In this document: positions 12,470 through 25,098 of the stretch, piece after piece
Position numbering within the stretch: position 1 is the first letter of the stretch
Layout: every line of letters begins with the position of its first letter
Assembly: GCA_963969595.1 (NCBI GenBank)
Contig: OZ018409.1
Coordinates: 29,215,282-29,279,281, forward strand
Source of the DNA: Neckera pumila
Lineage: Eukaryota > Streptophyta > Bryopsida > Hypnales > Neckeraceae
Direction: 5' to 3'
Length of the DNA stretch: 64,000 nucleotides
The notes under the pieces: generated by a model
Told to the model about the DNA's origin: nothing
What the model saw: only the letters and a program-made list of their open reading frames with translations
Database searches by the model: none
Program-made: the position numbers and the translations under genes

Positions 12470-13413
12470 TTAACTCATATAAATGTTTTTGACTATATTT
12501 TCACCAAAACCGCTCCAAAACTACCATTTCTAATACAAGTATCAAATTTTAGAAAAAAAATAGTTTTGAACACATGTAACCATAATCTCTAGTAGTACAC
12601 TAGCTTAAGAAAATCTGGAAATTTTTTTAGAGTCTTCCACCATGTGGATTGCAAGATATTAACATTTGAATTGAAAAAAATCCTTAATTTGTCCTTGAAA
12701 AAATCTGGGCAGTTGCGCTTCACAAGGTCACATTTGTATGAGAAAATGTCCAAAATGGTGGTTACTTTGTGGATTCATTTTTCAAGGCAAGTTGGCTACA
12801 TGCTTGAAAAATTTTAGATCACTTGGAATTGTACAACATATAGGAAAAAAACAGTAGGTAGGAAGAAGTAAAGAATGATTCAAAATACTAAAATGTCAAG
12901 AGTTTTGTTATGCATTTAAAAATGACAATCCAAACGGTTGAAATGTTGTAATAAACAATCTACATCCATTGTTTTATTTTTTTTCAAAAATATTGAAAAC
13001 TGAGTTTGATAAAGGATTTCAAAGTTTATTTTAGAGTAGGGATTCTATAACTACCCTCAAACTAAAACTCCTCATAACTTTTGACTCATTAATCCAAATG
13101 GAACTATTCAAAGCTTCCCAAGCATATATAAATCTATAAAACCAATTTCAAATTTTTTTTTCTTCAATAAAGTGTTTTTTAAAGATTTTTTCTAAGCTGC
13201 CCGGGCTGTCCGCCGGGGATTGAAAACTACACATCATGCGATAACTTTCTACCCATGTAGTAAAAAATTATGAAAATTGTTGGGCCTTGAAGCTACTCCT
13301 TGGGCACATCTTGTGTGAAAACTTCAGAGAAAAAAATTAAAATTTCCATTCATAGTGAGCGGTCTAAAATCACTATGTTGCCAAAAAATAGTGTTTGGTC
13401 CTTTAGGGGTTAA
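12470..13413 (+). mobile_element. Family G1 element
   Basis: TTAA at 12470-12473 and 13410-13413. The right terminus is TGGTCCTTTAGGGG; the left terminus is mutated but leads into the G1 start TTTTTGACTATATTTTCACC. It shares with the other G1 copies the blocks for CTACCATTTCT, the thick AACATATAGG section and CATAACTTTTGACTC. Non-coding. Confidence 0.78.
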
Positions 13414-14640
13414 ATTTATAGACTAAGAGTTTTTGTCAAATCATCCAATTCAGCTAAATAACTAATGAATAGTTTGTTTATTCTTCATTTGTTAGTTTAT
13501 TAGATTAGTTGGATTATTAAGATATTTGTTTTTTCCTATTTGGCTTATTAGGCCTAATAATACTAAACTAAAACAACATTCAACTATGAATTTCCAACGG
13601 AATCAAATTTTGTGACAAAAAAAACAAATTCTTCAATAGTAAAAAGAATAAAAGACCAGAATGATCCTGAAATGAATAGAAAAAGAATAAATTCAAAGAA
13701 TAATGTCAAAAGGAATAGTAAGATCTTTACCAAATAGTGTTTTTGATTCTTCTTCCTTCTCGGTTTCTCTAACCTGCTTATTTTATTTCTCTCTCCTTCA
13801 ACTTGTTTTCATTTCATTTCTCCGTTGTTGGAGTTTGGTGCAAAGTTGAGAAATTATTGAACTTTAAAATGACCTTGGGATTTTCTAAGCTTCTAGGAAT
13901 GTGCTCTAAATTGAACAAAAAGCCAATTTTTTTATAAGTTGTATTAGTTCTTTCTGAATTGTAACCGTATAAAATCAAATTAGACATGTTAGAAATCACA
14001 TTAGAAAAAAAAAAACAGCAATATATCTTACGAATTGAAAGATTATAAAGTTTGATCATGAGGGTGTTAAAGCTATGAAAGAGATTTGAAGTCTTTTAAT
14101 CCTCTTTTCACATGTCAAATGTAAAAAGTTGGTCACCAAAAAAATACAAGGTTGAAAGGCTTAATATGCATAACTTCAATCAATTTATGACTTCTCAAAA
14201 TCTACTCTACAATTTTTTTAAATGAATTTCTAGTGTGATTTTTTCTCCGAGATCTAGTGTATTTGAGGCTCATTGTCAAGAGCCCTCAACACTACAGAAA
14301 GTCAAGATTGCAATGGACACCTGTGCACAAAATCTTGAATAGACAATTTGTAATCAATCATTTCAAAATCAGATTTTTGAAGCTAAAATTAAACTTCAAA
14401 AAGATTTTTTCAAAAACATAAACTATTAAAAATAATAATTTGGTAAGGTTTCATTTAACTTCAAAAATTGGTCAAGGACACATTCTGTCTTCAGGGTCAT
14501 TTTGATGTTCACACAATGCACACAATGCCAATGAACTCAAAAGTGGCAGGTAGCCTTGTTCCTACCCTCCTGGCACCAAAAAAAAAAATGAGCCGTCGAT
14601 TTTCTTAGGAAGAAATTAAAAAAAAAACAATAGTCGTTGA
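13414..14640. other. AT-rich intergenic DNA, nothing recognised
   Basis: No supported gene. An 81-codon minus-strand frame at 13814-14059 has no recognisable similarity. Confidence 0.4.
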
Positions 14641-14746
14641 TTCAATACAAAAAATGCACCCGGGGGGGTGAATCTGGGCCGTAGATCTCGGAGGGGAAAT
14701 GCAGGAGGTCCGGAACGGTCGTCGATCTACTGTCGTTCAAACAAAG

Positions 14747-14846
14747 ATGATCTTGGGGTTAGGGTTCGGCGCGAGTTTGCTGCAGTATCGTGTGTTTTGT
14801 CAGCGCACGCTGGAGCGTCCGTTGCCGCACCGCCCAACCGCGGGAG
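14747..14846 (+). other. Possible first coding exon of an unrecognised gene
   Basis: A local GC-rich island (about 14650-14860) contains an ATG at 14747. It opens a 33-codon frame (starting MILGLGFGASLLQ) that ends exactly at a good donor, GGGAG|GTGAGT. A TTAGGGTT box lies inside. No second exon could be joined and the protein is not recognised, so this may be a gene start cut off by later insertions, or chance. Confidence 0.22.
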
Positions 14847-15142
14847 GTGAGTGAGTTTGCTTGTCTGTCGTTGAAGATCCTCAAAGTAAGGCCCATCCAG
14901 GTTGACCACGGACAGATCTCTGAAGAAACTCTGAAATCTTCAAGAAGGGTACAATTGAGAAAGAAAACTCTAGCCTAGGTCCGGAAGGTGTAGTTCTGTT
15001 CTCCAGTATCGCAGAGCTGGAGGCCGGAGGTCCAAGCCTGGACCCCTCCAGCTCTCACCCGTGGGTCTCACTTTCAGATAGGACAAAGTAGGCCAAGATT
15101 TTAAAAGTGATGAACAGTTGGATGGGGTCACTCTTGCACTAA

Positions 15143-15508
15143 GAGCATCCCCACCCGTCTTGCATATTGGATGACTTGTTAAGAGAGGCTTGCAAAATTG
15201 CCCCACCCGTCTTGCATAATGGATGAACTTGTTAAGAGGCCAAGCCAAAAGTCACCGGTAGCTTGCAAAACCGGGCTCTTTTGCAAGCCAAAGGGTGGCT
15301 TGCAAACCGGCTTGCAAACCGCATGAGACAAACACTTTTCCACTTTCCCAAAAAGCAAGGACATGATCCGTGAATGTGGACGTAGCTCATTGGATGGTAA
15401 TGGCCTCTTAAGAGGCCATGGGTGGGGCGACCCTTCATCCCCGGCTTGCAAAATGGACTGCCAGGCTTGCAACCTGGCTTGCATTTTGCAAGCCGGGTGG
15501 TGATGCTC
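15143..15508. mobile_element. Family N element, TAA-flanked (PIF/Harbinger-like MITE)
   Basis: Inverted ends GAGCATCCCCACCCGTCTTG and CAAGCCGGGTGGTGATGCTC, flanked by TAA at 15140-15142 and 15509-15511. A 3-bp TAA duplication and ends of this kind fit PIF/Harbinger MITEs of plants. The left end is duplicated in tandem (CCCCACCCGTCTTGCAT at about 15149 and 15199), and CTTGCAA motifs are scattered throughout. Non-coding. Confidence 0.75.
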
Positions 15509-15510
15509 TA

Positions 15511-15793
15511 AGGTAACTACACCTAAACTCGCACATTCCTTAAAAGCGCACAGTGGATATTCTTGCCTAAAATGTACTCCCACTATTCATATGACTCTAT
15601 GATTGCTTTTAGGTGCACCTATTTTCAGCACTTTGAAAATTTGTAGTTTATTCACACGGTGCCCAAAAAATGCATTCTAAGAGAATCTAGAATCCTGCTT
15701 TGACTACCAATGAGACCCCACAGTTTTTTTTTCAATATAATAGTGAAAACCATGCTGAATTGCTTAACTGTGCAATTTAAGGTGCAGTTACCT
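15511..15793 (+). mobile_element. Family I element, TA-flanked, intact copy
   Basis: Inverted ends AGGTAACTACACCTAAA and TTTAAGGTGCAGTTACCT, flanked by TA on both sides (15509-15510 and 15794-15795). It abuts element N. It is the uninterrupted counterpart of the copy at 38639-39858 and therefore shows that copy's empty site (GAATTGCTTAACTGTGC). Confidence 0.8.
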
Positions 15794-15795
15794 TA

Positions 15796-17321
15796 CTGCA
15801 ATCAGAAGGTGGTATTGCCTGTTATGTTGCTTGAAATTCTCTTCTTGCAAAGAATTCTCTGAATTGATTGCCATGTGTATCAATTGTGTCGAAAAAATCT
15901 TAAGTTTAGGGTGGTTCAAACGAATGGAGAACTGAATTAAACATGGACTGTCACTCATTTGTAATGTTGATTTCTAAGTTAGTGGTTGTGTGCACAGAGC
16001 ATGAAAAGGTGGATGCCAGTTAGGTTCTCCGCAATGAGAAACTCAAACATCTGTGAAATGTGACATTTACAACTTCATTTTTAAGGTTGCACTTTGAATT
16101 GCTTATCCATTTAGCATTTTCAACTACACTAAATAATGAAATTAGCCTTACTTAACAATTAGGTTGCCTTACTTCAAGAAAATTACTTTACAAGTCATTA
16201 AAGTCAACAAGGTTTTTTTACATATATTTCCGTTTGTACACATGGAGGTTCATGAGTCCCAATTACAACAATACTTAATTCAAAAGTAGTAATTTCTTAT
16301 AAAGAAACTAAATATTTATATAATGTAGAATGTTGAGAAATTAGTGTGGGGCAACCTAATTTCACTATTTAGTGTATAGTACGTGAAGGTTTGATTTGGC
16401 ATCAAGGTGCCAAAATTGAATTTCCACATCAAATTCTCAGGTTCCTCCTCAATTTTTTTCACATTTATTGCATCATTAAATTGGAAAGAAACTTATCAAA
16501 TGAAACAATTATACTATGGTTGATTTAAATAAGTTTGAAATACAATGGAAATATTATTGTAAGGTAGAAATTGCCTTGGAAATTCTAATTTCCTTATCCA
16601 AGACCAACTTCAATTGAAATAAAAAGAAAAAAAATGAAGACAAAAGAAGAAAATACAAAATGTAGTAGATATTATATGCACTTACGTTAGAATTTATGAA
16701 TATTTCATTTAACATATACATTTATCATACATGTAAAACTATGATGATTTAGGAAATTTAGTTGTCATATTGATGCTTTTTACAAAGCATTGGTTTCCAT
16801 TAATGTATGTTCTTGTTTGAACAGGTGTTTTCTTTTGTACAAATAAAATGAAAATTTTTATTGCAATCATTTTATATTTCCTTCACTTCACTATATGATT
16901 TCATTTATTTTTGCTTCTTTTTAAATAATCTCATTCAATATATAGAATTATAATCAATTTATCATTACTGTTTTTTTTTCCTTCAATAATGCTAAATGAT
17001 TTCATATTTATTTTAACTCTTGTTTTAACTTGCAAATACACCAATAAATTATAAGAAGAAGAAAATAAGAAAATATACCACTAACTTGAAATACATACAA
17101 CGCATTGACCATTGTTTAGAAATTTTAATTTTTTGTATTTTTAAATCAAATTAAAGATTTATTTAATTACTTAGAGAACTTTAAACTCATTCATAAATTG
17201 AATTAAAAACTTTTTTCTTAAGATCTTTTGTGTTTTAATCTTTTTTTTTTTTAAATTTAAGACCAACATAAATTTTTTTAAGTTTGACTTATAAACAACT
17301 TGTGTGACTTTGTGCACTTGA
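15796..17321. other. AT-rich intergenic DNA
   Basis: No gene. The stretch at about 16340-16390 (GGGGCAACCTAATTTCACT) resembles 36135-36170, so a further unnamed repeat is present in part. Confidence 0.4.
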
Positions 17322-17625
17322 GATTAGATGATATTTGGGGGTCTTGGAGGGTTGTTTCAGGCCTGTTCCCTGATCTGCCCAGATTCAGTGAACGTCGATA
17401 CGGCTGTGTCAGAAATTTTTATTTTCACAAAAAATAAAAGGGGTTTTTTGCCAAAATATCATTTTAAGCAAATTTTTTTTTTTTTTTTTTTTTTTTTTGC
17501 AAAAATGACGTGGCAATCGCTCGACCACGTCAGCCAGCTGCTATTGCTGCGTTCTCGTAGTCTGGGAACGCAGCAAACAACAAGGGAACTCGGAGCCCTC
17601 TAAGACCTTCAAATCTCATCTAATG
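17322..17625 (+). mobile_element. Family A element
   Basis: Ends GATTAGATGATATTTGGGGG and CAAATCTCATCTAATG, with the family's TGACGTGGCAATCGCTCG block and a long T tract at about 17466-17497. Non-coding. Confidence 0.8.
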
Positions 17626-17924
17626 CCAAGTCTTTTCCGTGACTTACCTATGTATTGGTTTCATTTATTTTTAAATTTTAGAATGTTTATCTATAATTAA
17701 ATTTAATTTATAAAAATAAAATTCAATTGAAAATCCATAACTTTTACACTTACAAATCAAAAGTGCAAAACAACTTTGGTGCATTTCTACTCATTGAGAG
17801 CTTTTTGGCAGTGCCAAAACTGACATAAAAAATTTCTATATTCTATTTTCCATAGTTTAATTCAATTTATGGTCTTAAAAATTGCTCACAAATTCATCAT
17901 ACGTCCAAAAGCAATAATACGATT

Positions 17925-18175
17925 TGACCCCTAAAAGACCAACATATTGATTTTGGCAACATAGCAATTTTGGCAGGTACATGTGACTAGAAATTTGCAT
18001 GTTTTAGACCCAAACTTTAAAAGAAGTTGTGGATGAGGAATATCTTTCATATGAACAAAATTTTATGACATTTGGATATATGAGTGAAAAATTATGGCCT
18101 AATATGTTCATTTTTTTTGTAAATGAGCAATCCGGGTAGATAAAAAAAATCACTTTTTTTCATAAACATAAATAC
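17925..18175 (-). mobile_element. Family G1 fragment
   Basis: Starts TTGACCCCTAAAAGACCAAC, one base off the TTAA/CCCCTAAAGGACC end, and follows the G1 layout for about 250 bp before the similarity stops. Truncated. Confidence 0.6.
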
Positions 18176-18779
18176 ATTTGCTACTCTTGACAATTTTGGC
18201 CAACTGATTTTTGTCTATTAGCTTTGAACCTTCAATTGATTGCTTTATGCCTTAGTGTTGACATTCAACAGACCCTACTCAAGGCTTTATATTTCCTTTA
18301 CTTCTTGGTAGAGGTGTTTTGTTGTGCTCCAGCTCGATCTTACTATGCTCGACTTCAAATAGAACGAGGTAACTAATGTTTTGTGTTACTAGAGATTGTT
18401 TGCTCACACAAGATGTGCATTGTTTGAGTGACCAGTTGCATACCTTTCGGTAGAGCAAGCAGGAATGGCATGAGGCCTGTGACTTCCTTCAGCACTCCTC
18501 AGTTTCCCAATGTATTTCTTGGACATGATTGGAGTAAGGCTCAACATTAGGGTTGGAGGGAATTCCATAAATTTGCGAGTCCATAAGCTCAAGTTTCAAG
18601 TCAAATCTGACCTCAGTACCTCAGTACTACTAAGTAGACGTGGTAAGTGCGTCTGAACGTTGCAGAGAAACCGAATGCAGGAAAAAATTAGCTTACAATC
18701 CTCTCCGTCAAGGATACATACAGATAGGTGATGTGAATTCTGAATGGACGAAAGTTTTACAATAAAACTCGTCAAAGTA
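18176..18779. other. Intergenic, nothing assigned
   Basis: A minus-strand frame (18592-18404) ends at a GTATGC donor-like site, but its product is unrecognised and no partner exon was found. Confidence 0.3.
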
Positions 18780-19220
18780 AGGTAAAAGACCCCATTGCGG
18801 TCAGAATTAGGAGTGTGCCTACATCCCATTGCTGAAATTTTTCAAATTTTTTCCCACACAAAGATAAGTGTGAGAGACAGTGAGGGCATTTGAAATTGTA
18901 TTTTTTGGACTAAGTATGAATTAGTTCTGAATTTTTGAAGTGATCAGCCCATAGGAGTCTGTAGGCTACTTCATGACCAACAAAATCTGAATTCAATATG
19001 GTCATCTTCCTACCCAATGTAGTCACAACATTTCTAAGCATTGAAGACCTAAAAAGTCAGTTTTTACAAAGAATTTTACACTGAAAAGTTGGAAGTACCT
19101 ATTGAGGTCACTAATTACTCCATAACTACCATGTAAGGCATTGATTATGGTCTAAAAAACCACAATGGGGTCATTAGTTGTCCATCATGGGTCATTTGAC
19201 CGCAATGGGGTCATTTACCT
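18780..19220. mobile_element. Family J element, TA-flanked
   Basis: Inverted ends AGGTAAAAGACCCCATTGCG and CGCAATGGGGTCATTTACCT with TA on each side. 441 bp, non-coding. The ends start with the AGGTA shared by families F, H, I, K and T. Confidence 0.75.
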
Positions 19221-19350
19221 TAGTTCACGGCTACATTGGAGGAATGTGTGGAGAAGATGCCAAGTAGGAGTCTTCGGCAACATCCGATTAAAACTCTACA
19301 ATACCAGTAATCACTTTCCACTTGTACTAAAATTCTTGGCAGATGGATCA

Positions 19351-20530
19351 ACCCACGTTCTTAATTAGTTCCCACCTAAGAATGGATTGTTTCTGATTCC
19401 ACAAGGCACCATTGGGTGGCCACATGCACTAGAAGACAAAAAATTGGCGTTCATAAATAAGAAAATATAAAGACTAATTTTAGTGGCTTTTTAAAAAAAA
19501 TATAATGCTAAAAATAACCCACGTTCTTAATTAGTACCCACCTAAGAATGGATTGTTTCCAGTTCCACAAGACACCATTGGATGGCCACATGCACTAAAG
19601 GACAAAAATTTGGCGTCCATAAATAAGAAAACATGAAGACTAATTTTAGTGGCTTGTTAAAAAAACAAAATGCTAAAAATAATCGACATTCTTAATCATT
19701 AGATGAGATTCGGGGGTCTTAGAGTGCCGTTTCAGACCCGTTCTCCAATCTTGCCAGATTCAGCAAATGCCGATACGGGCGTGTCAGAATTTTTTTTTTC
19801 AAAAACAAACAAACAAACTTTATTTTATATATCAAAAATCATTCTAAGCAAATTTTTTTTTTTCTTCAAGAAATGACGTGGCAATTGCTGTGCCACGTCA
19901 GCCAGCTGCTACAGTTGCGTTCTTGTAGTCTGGGAATGCAGTAGAATGCAGGGGAACTCGGAGGCCTCCAAGACCCCCAAATCTCATCTAATGTAGTTCC
20001 CACATAAGAATGGATTGTTTCTAATTCCACAAGGCACCATTGGGGGGGCCATGCACTAGAAGACAAAAATTTGATGTCCATAAATAAGAAAACATGAAGA
20101 CTAATTTTAGTGGCTTGCTAAAAAAACATAATGCTAAAAATAATCCACGTTCTTAATTAGTACTCACATAAGAATGGATTGTTTTTAATTCCACAAGGCA
20201 CCATTGGGTGGCCACATGCATTAGAAGACAAAAATTTGGCGTCTATAAATTAGAAAACATGAAGACTAATTTTAGTGGCTTGCTAAAAAAATATAATGCT
20301 AAAATAATCCACGTTCTTAATTAGTACCATATAAGAATGGATTGTTTTTAATTCCACAAGGCACCATTAGGTGTCCACATGCATTAGAAGACAAAATTTG
20401 GTGTCCGTAAATAAGAAAACATGAAGACTAATTTTAGTGGCTTGTTAAAAAAATATAATGCTAAAAATAATCCAGGCTCTTAATTAGTTCCCACCTAAGA
20501 ATGAATTCTACAAGGCACCATTGGGTGGTA
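19351..20530 (+). repeat. Tandem array of about 165-bp units, interrupted by a family A element
   Basis: Units begin with CCACGTTCTTAATTAG near 19351, 19517, 19682, 20142, 20306 and 20469, a spacing of 163-166 bp once the 297-bp insertion is removed. Each unit carries GAATGGATTGTTT, CACAAGGCACCATTGGG and CTAATTTTAGTGGCTTG. The last unit is cut short near 20530. The length is near the size of plant satellite monomers, but there are only six copies. Confidence 0.88.
19697..19993 (+). mobile_element. Family A element inside the third 165-bp unit
   Basis: Ends CATTAGATGAGATTCGGGGG and CAAATCTCATCTAATG. Flanks CTTAAT and TAGTTCC join to CTTAATTAGTTCC, which is exactly what the uninterrupted units read, so no target bases were duplicated. 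297 bp, non-coding. Confidence 0.88.
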
Positions 20531-22160
20531 GAGTACTTTGTGCCATTTATAAAAACATGAAACACAACCCTATCCCACCTTCCTAGCAAGAAAAACCAAT
20601 GGATGAAGTTTAGCCTTTACAAGGCGATCTAAACTTCATCCACCTAATTGGACTTGTTCTCTACTTTAATTAATCTTGAGATTTGAATCCTAGTTATAAG
20701 TAGTTAGGCCCCACTTAATCTCTAAGTTTGGAATTGGGCGGACTAATTTTAGTTGCTTTCATCCATTTTTTAACCTAAACTTCATCTTTTGTTTACTCCT
20801 AGGGTTTTTGGTCTTTCCTTAAGTTTGAACCACTTATGGGTTACTTGAAGTTCCTACTTTAGGTTTCTAATGCTAAATTCTTTGTTTGCTCAATTTAAGA
20901 TGCCCTAATAATGTCTTTCCTTGTTCCTTCATGCTTTAAATGAATTCTGGTCAATTATTATTTTTAAAGTTTTTAGGATTGATCCTTAAAGAGTCTGATT
21001 TGAGCTTTCCAAAATCTTATCTTGCTTGAAATTTGAATTCTCTTATCAAAAGTTATTGATGGATGAAGTTTGACAGCTAATCGGTGCCTGAAACTTCACC
21101 CACTAATTTCTCCTAACCTAAATTTCAAAACTAACTTCTACTTTCACTTTTGGATTCTAATTTGTGAAAACTTTCACTTTGTTCCTTTTGGTTATCCTTA
21201 GATGTTTTTCATCCAATTAGCCACAAAAGTTCATCCGCCTATATTTGGTCATTTTGAATCCAAATCCTAAATGTTATATGTTTTCAAAAACCTCTAATCT
21301 AAATCTACAGACTTGTATGAATAAACTTGGGAAGAAACCCAATCTTGACTCTTTGAATTGGTCTTGAAGTTTGGCTAAGGATTAAAGTAGTTAATTAATA
21401 AATTTCAAAATTAATTGAAGGAATTAGCAACTTATCTCAAGTTGGTTGTCATCCGCCGTTTTGTAGAGGAGTTCTTCTGGGTATTCTTGGTCCGCCATCT
21501 CCAAATATAGTCTTGAAATTTGCTTACCACTTAAAGATGATGTTTTAATACACAGTTTGGGCAATTTGAGCCAATTGTTTTCTTTGTACTGGAATACCTT
21601 TTTTTTCTTCTAGAACTATTCTAATTCCCTTCAACACTATATAACTCTATTATTGAATTTTGAGAGTTGGCTTGGATATCTTTCAATAATGTCCCAACTC
21701 CCAAACCCTCAAATAATAACTGAATACTACCCCTTATCCAAGTCAACTATTATCCTATCTAATTCTAATGGCCTAAAACATTTTTCCAAGATTTCTTCCT
21801 AATCCTATTTGGAGCCTAACTTCTCTTCAACCTCCAAAGCATCCTTTCATCTTTCCAATTGCAATTTAAGTTCAAACTATTGGGATTTGGAGAGTTGTGA
21901 GAATGTTCATGAAAGTAGCCACACTCTATTCTATTCTTTTTCTATGTGTGATATTTTAGCAATGTTAAAATGATGGCACTTTTTCCTTCCTCTTCTACTC
22001 TATTTCTTCCCCCTAACTCCTACCTCTATTTGCTAATTCTATTTCACTAATGCACATGTTCCCCCCCTCTTAGAATGCAAAACGTTTTGTGAGACTCCTC
22101 TAGGATAAGTTTCTTCTAGTTTCGAAGTTGAATTTTAATCAAAATCCAAAATATTTGCCA
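20531..22160. other. Intergenic, pyrimidine-rich, nothing recognised
   Basis: Sequence with frequent CTAA and TTCC words and recurring GGATGAAGTTT phrases. No gene-like frame. Confidence 0.4.
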
Positions 22161-22171
22161 AGCGGTTCACG

Positions 22172-22273
22172 GCCTGGACCTCCAACATATGGCCTGGACT
22201 CGTGATCACCCTTGCCTGGACTGCAACTACCCTTGCTTGGATTGTGACCCCCGCCTGAACTGCTACCCCCCGC
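22172..22273 (+). repeat. Short minisatellite, about 21-bp unit
   Basis: Five imperfect units start GCCTGGACT or similar at about 22172, 22192, 22214, 22235 and 22253. The minus-strand frame across it reads a Val/Gln/Ala-rich repeat that is a by-product. Confidence 0.65.
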
Positions 22274-22389
22274 ATGGTCATTACCTTAGCATTAGTCCCA
22301 AGTGCACATGATGTTAGTTTTATGACCATATGCATACCACGGTCCTTGTAAGTTAATGAATTCCAGCATGCTCTCTACATTGTATTTGA

Positions 22390-23060
22390 GGTCTCAGATA
22401 TTGGGACCATCCAAAAGTCCCTACCAGCCTTGGTAGTTACCAGGGGAAGGTCAAAAATTGACCTTCCCCCGATAGCTGAGCCAGAAGAGGTTGAGTCCTC
22501 CAAATCTAGATCCCACAGTAGCATACATCTTCATTCATCATGGGATTCTCCTCAGTTCTTTGACTTGCAGAACACTCTAAAGAAAATTGCTCAAGAAGTG
22601 CGGTTAAACAAGCACTTGCCAACCCAGACTGAGTTCAATGAAAACAAGTTCCAATTCATCCAGAAGTCCTTTTCACCCCTCTAGCCCTAGCATAAATACG
22701 GAAAATGTGGACGCTTGATTATCCAACCTTGGTAATGAAGCGAACACGACCAGGTTCTTAGCTTTTATCTACTTTTTGATTTAAGGGGTGTTGTGAGTGC
22801 GGTCCATTATGCCTTCCAAACAATGGATCTTGCTAATGTTTCTTAAGTTTTGTGGATGGGCAAAAGAAATACCTAGAGATGCAAGTGATGCAACTTCCAA
22901 GCTAACTGCCAATTATCAAGTCACGGTGATCTAATGATGAAAGTCTACCGTCCTAACTATCTATCCTATGTCAAGGGTAGTTGGAACCATTTCCAACAAT
23001 CCTAACTAGTCGAAATGGGATTCCCTTCCATGAACCCCTAAGGCTACCTTCTTCCTTTTA
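22390..23060 (+). pseudogene. Possible retrotransposon gag relic
   Basis: The frame at 22430-22684 begins near VVTRGRSKIDLPPIAEPEE and continues with Ser-rich and Gln/Asn-rich sequence. That resembles the charged N-terminal leader of plant gypsy gag proteins. Stops break the reading after 22684, with scattered plausible peptide beyond. No zinc knuckle or pol domain. The gag assignment is a weak inference from composition. Confidence 0.3.
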
Positions 23061-23089
23061 ATTATCAGTACAATTCTGGTTTTTTAACC

Positions 23090-23720
23090 TCCAAGGTTGA
23101 TTTTAAGTTTTTACTTTTAGATTTCACTCTAAATTTTGACTTTTCACTCTAGAATTTTACTTCTAAAATGAACTCTAAAATTTAACTTCTAAGTTTAACT
23201 CTACGGTTTAACTTTTAACTCTAAATTTTTTACTTCTAAAATTAACTTTAAATTTAACCTCTAAGTTTAACTCTACAATTTAACTTTTAATTCTAGATTT
23301 TTACTTCCAAAACTAACTCTAAAATTTAACCTCTATGTTTAACTATGGTTTGACTTTTAATTCTAGATTTTTACTTCCAAAACTAACTCTTAAATTTAAC
23401 CTCTATGTTTAACTACGATGTAATTTTTAATTCTAGAGTTTTACTTCTAAAACTAGCTCTAAGATTTAACCTCTAAATTTTACTCTAAATTTTAATTTTA
23501 ATTTAACTCTAGAACTTTAACTCCTAAATTTACTCCTGATTTTAACTTTAGAATTTAGCCTCTTAAATTACACTTCTAGATTGACTTTAAATTTTAACTT
23601 TTAACTCTAAATTCTAACTCCTAAAATTTTACTCAAAAGTCTAACTTTTATTGTTTATTTTTTGCTCTAATTTTTGACTCCTAATTTAATACTAACCTCT
23701 ATTTCCTAAATCTAACTCTA
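23090..23720 (+). repeat. Degenerate low-complexity tandem repeat
   Basis: Built from variants of TTAACTCTAAATTTTAACTTC. A higher-order unit of about 68-70 bp is visible at 23283, 23353 and about 23421 (ACTTTTAATTCTAG then TTTACTTCCAAAACTA). One strand is almost free of G. Confidence 0.75.
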
Positions 23721-25098
23721 ATCTCTGTTTGTTGTTCCTTTTTGGATGGAGTTTACTAATGTACAGTCGTTACCACTGACCACTCAACTTAACTTAGCAT
23801 GGTCAAATCAAAGCCAAATCCTATGTGTAATATGTTTCCGGAAACCTCTACTCTTAATATATGAACTATTGAACCTAAACTTTTAATTTTTACTAATCTA
23901 TGCTTTAACGTAGATTAAAGACTAATTAAAAAAAAGCAAAAATTAATTAGAGAAAAAGCACCAAAGATTAACTCAATGACTTACCTCGTCATTGCCGGTA
24001 TTAGAAATGAACCACATCCAAGTATGCATCCTCGTGTTCTATTGTACCCTTTGTGGTTTGTTTGTTTTTTCAAAGCTCACTGCTTAATTTTTAGAAAATG
24101 TCACACATTTGATGATCTAATTCCCTTCCTTCGTTTTTTTTTGTTTTTTTTTCTTTCTCCTCACTTCTTCTACACTAGCCTTATTTAACCTAAAATATTG
24201 ATGGTGGTCTTATACTATAGTCTCAAACTCCAAGGAAATTAGTGGTGCCTCCTACCTTCTTACACATTTTTTAAATTTAACTCCAGAACTTTCAATGTAA
24301 TACCTTATAATTTGTATTATCATAATACTTGTAACTATACTACAAAACTTTGGGATCACTTTCAACTCGTTGTTGTCAAAATTCTACATCCTTTATAATT
24401 CAAGAGTTTGCAACCACAATTCAATAAAAAAATTTAGTATATGCCAATTTTATCCCAAAAATAAGTTACTTCAAACTTCAAAATGTCATAAGGTAGCAGC
24501 ACCCGTAACTATCAAATTAAGGATTTTGAACATGATTATTATTAATGAACATTCAACAAATTACAGAATCCTATTAGCAAGAGAAAAATAATGTCTTTGC
24601 ACTTTCAAATGTATTATTTGGATATTGTGAGAATAAATTGTGAATATTTAAAGAACCAAGTGCAAATGCACCTAATACCAACACTAGGAACAAATGTTCA
24701 AATGTAGTACATCATTGTAATCACATCTATTCACTTCTATTGATTTTTAAAGATTTTAGAAGTGATGGTTATGGGTTTAGTGATGGTATGGATGCGGCTA
24801 CCTTAACTTGTTTATACTTGTCATTTAAGTAATTTATATTTTGATGCATACAAAATTACCTCTAAATAGTGAAAACAAGAGAGGCCAAAAAATCAATTAA
24901 TTTTTTTTTAATAATACAAACTATACTTAATTACCCTATTAGTGTATATGGCAGTAATTTACAAAAGTCGCACTACTGTATGTTGAGTCAGATTTGGCAG
25001 TTGTGTGTTGAAATAATTTAACTTTGGCCTTTGGACATATTAGCAGCGTAATAAGTTCTCTTGACTTTTGACACATAGCTCTTTCTAATTTTTCAATA
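23721..25098. other. AT-rich intergenic DNA, nothing recognised
   Basis: Several 70-80-codon frames without similarity. No element ends. Confidence 0.4.

Noticed and set aside
17466..17497. Long T tract as the poly(A) tail of a retroelement
   Set aside because: It is the centre of a family A element with inverted ends on both sides.
19351..20530. CRISPR-like array
   Set aside because: Units are contiguous 165-bp repeats without unique spacers, in a eukaryotic nuclear context.
22135..22335. Minus-strand Val/Gln/Ala-rich repeat frame
   Set aside because: Translation of a 21-bp minisatellite without other gene features.
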